Below are positions 6,853 to 10,906 of a stretch of 10,906 nucleotides of DNA, one piece after another (within the stretch, counting starts at the first letter, position 1; every line of letters starts with the position of its first letter). The stretch is taken from the NCBI GenBank assembly GCA_028873745.1, contig JAPPNT010000173.1:1-10906 (forward strand), read 5' to 3'. The stretch comes from Chloroflexota bacterium (GTDB lineage Bacteria > Chloroflexota > Dehalococcoidia > Lucifugimonadales > UBA1127). Below the pieces are notes generated by a model. That model saw only the letters and a program-made list of their open reading frames with translations, ran no database searches and had not been told where the DNA came from. The position numbers were made by a program, and so were the translations under genes.

Positions 6853-7548
6853 CTACCCCTCGCGCAGCGCCGAGAGCTGTGCGACTCCCGTCTCCCGCAG
6901 CCGGTCCAGCAGGTCTTCCTTGCTCGCCAGCACCAGCGTGTCGTCCGCGTGGATGCGCTCGTCCTCCGCCGGCAGCAGGATGATGTCCTGCCCCCTGCGT
7001 ATCGCCAACACCGCCAGCCCGTACTTGTCCCGGGCGCCCGTCAGCCCCATGTCCTTGAGCGTCCGGTCCACGGCCTGCGCCGACGTCCGTACCATGCTGA
7101 TGCCGAAGTTGGGGCTGATCTCCATGTAGTCCTGCACCTCGGGGTGGAAAAGGTTCCGCGCCACGTGCTGCCCCGTCTCTTGCTCCGGGTGCACCACCAC
7201 GTCCGCGCCCACGCGCTCCAGCGTCCGCCCGTGCAGCGGCGTCCGGGCCCGCGCGACGATGTACGGGATCCCCATGCTCTTCAGCAGCACCGTCGCCATG
7301 ATGCTCGCCTCGACGCTCGAACCGATGGCCACCACCGCCATGTCGAAGTTCGGCACGCCCAGCTCGCGGAGCACGTTCTCTTGCGTGGCGTCGGCCCGCA
7401 CTGAGTACGTGACCTTGCCCATCGCTTCCTGCACCAGCGCCTCGTCCGTTTCCAGCGCCAGCACGTCGTGGCCCATCTGGTACAGCGTGAACGCCACGCT
7501 CGCGCCGAACCTGCCCAGCCCGATTACAACGACTTGTGAGTTCGCCAT
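6853..7548 (-). CDS. ktrA: KtrA-type K+ uptake regulatory subunit (RCK_N plus RCK_C)
   Basis: A 231-residue cytosolic ring-forming subunit that should bind nucleotides and open the KtrB channel encoded just upstream. The Rossmann motif GLGRFG (10-15) is followed by an acid at E33, RADATQENVL (51-60) and VVAIGSSVEASI (72-83), all typical of KtrA. The HPEQETGQHVARNL stretch (120-133) leads to an RCK_C domain of about 140-225. It starts eight bases after the ktrB stop with AGGGG overlapping that stop, so the two are co-transcribed. Its relatives 5162-5824 and 5828-6235 are clearly divergent paralogues rather than recent copies. Distinguishing KtrA from a single-RCK TrkA rests on its length and on its KtrB neighbour. 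Confidence 0.92.
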   Translation of the reverse strand: MANSQVVVIGLGRFGASVAFTLYQMGHDVLALETDEALVQEAMGKVTYSVRADATQENVLRELGVPNFDMAVVAIGSSVEASIMATVLLKSMGIPYIVARARTPLHGRTLERVGADVVVHPEQETGQHVARNLFHPEVQDYMEISPNFGISMVRTSAQAVDRTLKDMGLTGARDKYGLAVLAIRRGQDIILLPAEDERIHADDTLVLASKEDLLDRLRETGVAQLSALREG

Positions 7549-7556
7549 ACTCGCCC

Positions 7557-8999
7557 CTAGCCTATTCTAACCCGCTCCGTCGGGTACCGGTACAACGGTG
7601 ATCTCCCCTCGTGGTGCACCAGCGCCAGACCCAGCGCCAAGGGCCCGATGCGCCCGACCACCATCGTCACGATGATCATCAGTTGTCCCACCACGCTCAG
7701 GTCCGGCGTTATCCCGGTGCTGAGCCCCACGGTTCCCACTGCCGAGAACACCTCGAACAACAAATTGATGAACGGCTCGTGTGCGCTCTCGGTTCCCGTC
7801 AGGATGAACGCCACCACGAAGACCAGCAGGAACCCCAGGATTGTCACCGCGATTGCCCGGTGCACCTGGAACGGCGACACTTCGCGGCCAAACGCCGTCA
7901 CGTGGTCTTGCCCCCGGATCGACGCGACAATGGTCGCCACCACCACGCCCAGCGTGTTCAGCCGTATCCCGCCGCCCGCCGACGCCGACGCCGTGCCGAT
8001 GAACATCAGCCCCATGATGAAGAAGATAGTCGCGGAGTTGAGCACGCCGGTGTTGATGGTGCTGAACCCAGCGGCCCGCGCCGTTATCGACTCGAAGGCC
8101 GCGTGCACGACCTTCTGCCCCAGCGGCATCGCCCCCAGCGTCTCCGGCCGGTCGTACTCAAAGCCGAAGACAACCAGCGCTCCCAGCGCCCACAAGGCCA
8201 CGCTGGCAACCACGATGATCTTGGTGTCCAGGCTGAACCGCGAGAACCGCCGCACCCGCACGAGGTCGGAGATGACCGCAAAGCTCAGCCCGCCAAGCAT
8301 GATGAGGAATGCCATGACACCCAGCGTGACCAGGTCCTCGCGGAAGGCGCTCAGGCTTTGTGAGTCCGGCAGCGTGGTGAAGCCCGCGTTGTTGAAGCCA
8401 CTCACCGCCTGAAAGACCCCGTGCCACGCGGCTTCGGGCAGCGACATGCCCAGCGACGCCGCGAAATTGATGGTCAGCAGTAGGCCGCCCACCAGCTGCA
8501 GCGCCAGCGCCGTCACCATCAGGTTGCGGATCGCCCGCAGGATGCCGCCGATGCGCGTGTCGCCGAGCCCCTCCCGGAAGGCCATGCGCTGCGGCAGCGT
8601 GATCCGCTGGCCCAGCAGGATGTAGATGAACCCCGCCATCGTCATCCACCCCAGCCCTCCGACGAGGATGAGGAGCCAGATGATCGCCTGCCCTGCAAAG
8701 CTCCAGTGCGTCGGCGTGTCCACCACCACTAGCCCCGTCACCGTCGCCGCAGATGTCGCCGTGAATAGCGCGCTCATCGGCGACGACCACTCCCCGCTCG
8801 CGCTCGCAAACGGCAGCATGAGCAGCACGGTGCCGATGGCGATGAGCGCGGTGAGCCCGCCGATGAGCGTCATGGGAGAGTTGATGGGGCGTAGCCGGGG
8901 GGTGCGCAGGGGGATGCGTATAGTGACGGGGCGGGTCTCCTGGACTCTGGGTCGCCGGACAACCGGGTCGCCCGGCTTGGGCTGCCAGTTGCGCTGCAC
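7557..8999 (-). CDS. ktrB: KtrB/TrkH-family K+ transporter membrane subunit
   Basis: A 480-residue membrane protein of the Trk/Ktr/HKT superfamily importing K+, probably with Na+ in the Ktr mode. The four pore-loop repeats are visible with their selectivity-filter glycines: TVTGL (G89), NNAGFTT (G206), RAAGFST (G311) and GTVGLST (G425). The flexible gate loop of the third repeat reads GTASASAGGGIR (335-346), and GRIGPLALG lies at 449-457. A basic N-terminal leader of about 40 residues precedes the first membrane segment. The end, YPTERVRIG, fits the family's usual C-terminus. The start is GTG at 8999, supported by GGGGAG six bases upstream; the ATG at 9003 is out of frame. ktrA follows after eight bases, giving a complete KtrAB pair. 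Confidence 0.93.
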   Translation of the reverse strand: MQRNWQPKPGDPVVRRPRVQETRPVTIRIPLRTPRLRPINSPMTLIGGLTALIAIGTVLLMLPFASASGEWSSPMSALFTATSAATVTGLVVVDTPTHWSFAGQAIIWLLILVGGLGWMTMAGFIYILLGQRITLPQRMAFREGLGDTRIGGILRAIRNLMVTALALQLVGGLLLTINFAASLGMSLPEAAWHGVFQAVSGFNNAGFTTLPDSQSLSAFREDLVTLGVMAFLIMLGGLSFAVISDLVRVRRFSRFSLDTKIIVVASVALWALGALVVFGFEYDRPETLGAMPLGQKVVHAAFESITARAAGFSTINTGVLNSATIFFIMGLMFIGTASASAGGGIRLNTLGVVVATIVASIRGQDHVTAFGREVSPFQVHRAIAVTILGFLLVFVVAFILTGTESAHEPFINLLFEVFSAVGTVGLSTGITPDLSVVGQLMIIVTMVVGRIGPLALGLALVHHEGRSPLYRYPTERVRIG

Positions 9000-9005
9000 G
9001 CATCG

Positions 9006-9037
9006 CTCCCCGTGGCCCGTCTCTTGGCGTGGGCCAA
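9006..9037 (-). promoter_or_regulatory. ktrB leader: ribosome site preceded by two competing hairpins
   Basis: The ktrB ribosome site GGGGAG lies at 9011-9006. Directly upstream, TGGCCC (9036-9031) can pair with GGGCCA (9018-9013), a six-base stem with a 12-base loop ending two bases from the ribosome site. The same upstream arm can instead form TTGGC(9037-9033)/GCCAA(9028-9024), a five-base stem with a four-base loop. The two structures exclude each other. It matches no riboswitch class I recognise. Confidence 0.3.
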
Positions 9038-9044
9038 CAGTTCG

Positions 9045-9073
9045 ATTGTGGACTCACCGCTACGCCAATGCAA
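9045..9073 (-). promoter_or_regulatory. Candidate promoter for ktrBA
   Basis: Minus-strand TTGCAT (9073-9068) and CACAAT (9050-9045) are separated by 17 bases, matching three and four of six consensus positions. The predicted leader of about 40 bases would contain both alternative hairpins and the ribosome site. The match is only modest and this is the best pair found in the 142-bp divergent region. Confidence 0.3.
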
Positions 9074-9131
9074 GGGTTGTCGGGCGGCCTGTGCCCCTTG
9101 ACTCGCGGCTGTGGAGGTCTAAGGTGAATGC

Positions 9132-9136
9132 GGAGG
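9132..9136 (+). promoter_or_regulatory. Ribosome-binding site that supports the rdgB ATG start
   Basis: GGAGG lies five bases before the ATG at 9142. A second site, GGAGGT at 9113-9118, lies five bases before an in-frame GTG at 9124, which would add six residues (VNAEGR). The ATG is preferred because RdgB proteins usually begin right at the first strand leading to the ATGNPGK motif. Confidence 0.6.
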
Positions 9137-9141
9137 GCCGA

Positions 9142-9750
9142 ATGGAACGAAGACTCCTCGTCGCCACGGGCAACCCCGGGAAGGTGCTTGAACTCGCCGA
9201 GCTCCTGCGCGACACCCCCTACACACTCGTCTCCCTCCGCGACCTCGGCCTCCCGACGGAGATCGACGAGCCCGCCGACACCTTCGAGGGCAACGCTGTC
9301 ATCAAAGCCGAGGCCTACGCCCGCATGAGTGGCCTCCTCACCATCGCAGACGACTCCGGCCTCGAGGTCGATGCCCTCGACGGCGCCCCCGGCGTCCACT
9401 CTCGTCGTTTCGCCGGCGAAGACGCCTCCGACGACGACCGCACCGCCCTCGTGCTGCAGCGCCTCGGCGACACCCCGTGGGAGCGCCGCACCGCCCGCTA
9501 CCGCTGTGTGCTCGCCCTCGCTGCCCCCGGCGAGCCCACCGTCACCTGTGAGGGCGACTGTTCTGGTATCATTGAGTATGGACCCAGAGGAGACGGCGGC
9601 TTTGGCTATGACCCCGTCTTCTTCCTGCCGGAGTACGGCAAGACGGTGGCGGAGCTCTCCCTTGAGGAGAAAAACCAGGTGAGCCATCGCGCGCGGGCGG
9701 CACGGAAGGCCGCCGCCCTGCTGATCGAGTGGGACAACCGCCAGCCGTAG
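9142..9750 (+). CDS. rdgB: RdgB/HAM1 non-canonical purine NTP pyrophosphatase (ITP/XTP)
   Basis: A 202-residue cytosolic enzyme hydrolysing ITP, dITP and XTP to the monophosphate plus pyrophosphate, so deaminated purines stay out of DNA and RNA. All family signatures are present: ATGNPGK (8-14), DTFEGNA (46-52), ADDSGLEVDAL (69-79), PGVHSRRFAG (83-92), GGFGYDPVF (152-160) and KNQVSHRA (177-184). Length is normal. The reading frame is open far upstream, to 8626, but that extension is antisense to ktrB and has no family similarity, so it was excluded. moaA starts 26 bases after the stop with its own ribosome site, so the two are probably co-transcribed. No convincing promoter was found in 9000-9141 on this strand. 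Confidence 0.95.
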   Translation: MERRLLVATGNPGKVLELAELLRDTPYTLVSLRDLGLPTEIDEPADTFEGNAVIKAEAYARMSGLLTIADDSGLEVDALDGAPGVHSRRFAGEDASDDDRTALVLQRLGDTPWERRTARYRCVLALAAPGEPTVTCEGDCSGIIEYGPRGDGGFGYDPVFFLPEYGKTVAELSLEEKNQVSHRARAARKAAALLIEWDNRQP

Positions 9751-9776
9751 ACCGCACGGGCCCACAGGAGCGACGA

Positions 9777-10805
9777 ATGCCGCTGGACACGCTGAACAGG
9801 CCCCTCAGGGACCTCCGCATCTCGGTGACGGACCGGTGTAACTTCCGTTGCCCGTACTGCATGCCCGCCGAGGTCTACGGAGAGCGCTACAAGTTCCTGT
9901 CTAAGGCCCAGATGCTCAGCTTTGAGGAGATAACCCGCCTCGCCGCCGTCTTCGTCGGCCTTGGCGTCACCAAGCTCCGCATCACCGGCGGCGAGCCCCT
10001 CGTGCGCGCCGACCTCGAGAAGCTCGTCGCCATGCTGGCCGGCATCGACGGCGTGCAGGACATGGCGATGACCACCAACGGCTACGTCCTCGCCGCCCAC
10101 GCCCAGCCCCTCCGCGACGCCGGCCTCTCTCGCGTCACCGTCAGCCTCGACACGCTGGACGAGGCGATCTTCGGCCAGCTCAACGGCCTCGGCCACAGCG
10201 TCGACCGCGTGCTGGAGGGCATTCAGGCCGCTGACGACGCCGGCCTGACCCCCATCAAGATCAACTCCGTCGTCGTCCGAGGCGTCAACGACCACACCAT
10301 CGTGGACCTCGCCCGCTGGTGCAAGGAGCGCGGCTACATCGCCCGCTTCATCGAGTACATGGACGTCGGCAATTTGAACAACTGGGACGAGTCCGAGGTT
10401 GTGCCTGCCCGTGAAATCCTCGACCGCATCAACGCCGAGCTCCCAATCGAGCCCGCCAGCCCCAACTACACCGGCGAGGTCGCCCAGCGCTGGCGCTTCA
10501 CCGACGGCGAGGGCGAGATGGGCGTCATCGCCTCCGTCACCGCCCCCTTCTGCGGCGACTGCACCCGCGCCCGCCTCTCCACCGACGGCAAGCTCTTCAC
10601 CTGCCTTTTCGGCTCGGAGGGCACGGACCTCATGGGCCCCATGCGCGACGGCGCCTCGGACGAGGACATCGCCGCCATCATCGCCGCCGTCTGGGACCGC
10701 CGCGAGGACCGCTACTCGGAGCTCCGCGCCTCCCTCCGCCGCGCCCTCCGCGTCACCTCAGGCGCAACGCCCCGCAAGGTCGAGATGTACAGGATAGGCG
10801 GCTAG
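9777..10805 (+). CDS. moaA: GTP 3',8-cyclase, radical SAM molybdenum cofactor enzyme
   Basis: Catalyses the first step of molybdenum-cofactor synthesis, converting GTP to 3',8-cyclo-GTP by S-adenosylmethionine radical chemistry. The 342-residue product has the N-terminal radical-SAM cluster motif CNFRCPYC (C21, C25, C28), the GGEP SAM-binding motif (71-74) and the C-terminal cluster cysteines C259, C262 and C276, which in the family hold a second 4Fe-4S cluster that binds GTP. It ends in the conserved Gly-Gly tail (341-342) needed for activity in characterised MoaA. The ATG at 9777 has AGGAG six bases upstream. An in-frame ATG at 9729 would overlap rdgB and add 16 residues unlike the family. 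moaC begins seven bases after the stop, so the next step is encoded directly downstream. Confidence 0.96.
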   Translation: MPLDTLNRPLRDLRISVTDRCNFRCPYCMPAEVYGERYKFLSKAQMLSFEEITRLAAVFVGLGVTKLRITGGEPLVRADLEKLVAMLAGIDGVQDMAMTTNGYVLAAHAQPLRDAGLSRVTVSLDTLDEAIFGQLNGLGHSVDRVLEGIQAADDAGLTPIKINSVVVRGVNDHTIVDLARWCKERGYIARFIEYMDVGNLNNWDESEVVPAREILDRINAELPIEPASPNYTGEVAQRWRFTDGEGEMGVIASVTAPFCGDCTRARLSTDGKLFTCLFGSEGTDLMGPMRDGASDEDIAAIIAAVWDRREDRYSELRASLRRALRVTSGATPRKVEMYRIGG

Positions 10806-10812
10806 GAGCGCC

Positions 10813-10906
10813 ATGACCCTCGAATCGCAGCGCGACGACGCCCCCGCCGAGGACACCCGCCTGACACACCTCGACGAGTCCGGCCACGCCCGCATCGTCG
10901 ACGTCG
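10813..10906 (+). CDS. moaC: Cyclic pyranopterin monophosphate synthase, N-terminal fragment (cut by window end)
   Basis: The window holds the first 31 codons. After a polar leader of about 16 residues comes LTHLDESGHARIVDV, closely matching the N-terminus of MoaC (LTH-hydrophobic-G-hydrophobic-VDV). MoaC rearranges the MoaA product 3',8-cyclo-GTP to cyclic pyranopterin monophosphate, so adjacency to moaA supports the call. The ribosome site AGGAG (10804-10808) overlaps the moaA stop and lies four bases before the ATG. No catalytic residues fall inside the visible part. Confidence 0.85.
   Translation, partial: MTLESQRDDAPAEDTRLTHLDESGHARIVDV

Noticed and set aside
9098..9125. TTGACT followed after 16 bases by TAAGGT as an rdgB promoter
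   Set aside because: The -35 match is good but the -10 match is poor, and transcription would start within the ribosome site of rdgB, leaving almost no leader.
8626..9141. Upstream extension of the rdgB reading frame
   Set aside because: It is antisense to ktrB and crosses the divergent promoter region. Family motifs begin only after the ATG at 9142, which has its own ribosome site.
8158..9765. 535-codon minus-strand open frame across ktrB and rdgB
   Set aside because: It runs in the wrong frame through ktrB and antisense through rdgB, both of which have full sets of family motifs. Its translation is low-complexity and matches nothing recognisable.
9729..9776. Earlier in-frame ATG for moaA
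   Set aside because: It lies inside rdgB and adds 16 residues unlike MoaA. The ATG at 9777 has a better-placed AGGAG and gives the usual MoaA N-terminus.

Overview
The window is GC-rich (roughly two-thirds GC by eye) bacterial chromosome, densely packed, with strongly C-ending codon use. The first gene is a giant membrane protein joining a glycosyltransferase-like half to a DUF2298 ('Chlor_Arch_YYY') half. That family is known mainly from Chloroflexota and some archaea. Together with bacterial-type KtrAB, MoaA/MoaC and prephenate dehydratase, this suggests a Chloroflexota member, perhaps Dehalococcoidia/SAR202-like. This is inference from gene content, not a phylogenetic result.

Layout. Bases 19-4305 (+) hold the 1428-residue GT-C/DUF2298 fusion. 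It converges on a minus-strand block from 8999 down to 4302. In transcription order that block is ktrB (K+ channel-like subunit), ktrA (its RCK regulator), a 138-bp gap with a promoter-like sequence, a UspA-like protein, a short RCK_N-only TrkA protein, a full RCK_N-RCK_C TrkA protein, and pheA (prephenate dehydratase). From 9142 on the plus strand come rdgB (ITP/XTP pyrophosphatase), moaA, and the beginning of moaC, which runs off the window. The 142-bp region 9000-9141 separates the divergent ktrB and rdgB units.

How the genes work together. ktrB and ktrA look like a complete Ktr-type Na+/K+ symport system. The second unit holds two more nucleotide-binding RCK proteins and a Usp-like protein but no transporter, so it may gate KtrB or an unlinked channel. 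The Usp-like protein keeps the spacing of the family's nucleotide-binding motif but has lost its key residues. moaA and moaC carry out the first two steps of molybdenum-cofactor synthesis, and rdgB lies just upstream in the same direction.

The most notable anomaly is in pheA. A TAA codon (4434-4436, minus strand) sits where the family normally has a tyrosine in the ACT regulatory domain. The same frame then continues for 43 codons of recognisable ACT sequence to a TAG that overlaps the stop of the convergent gene. The gene is therefore either a recently truncated enzyme with an intact catalytic part or a sequencing/assembly error. No RNA genes, insertion sequences, CRISPR arrays or clear rho-independent terminators were seen, and no wholly new defence or mobile system is evident.
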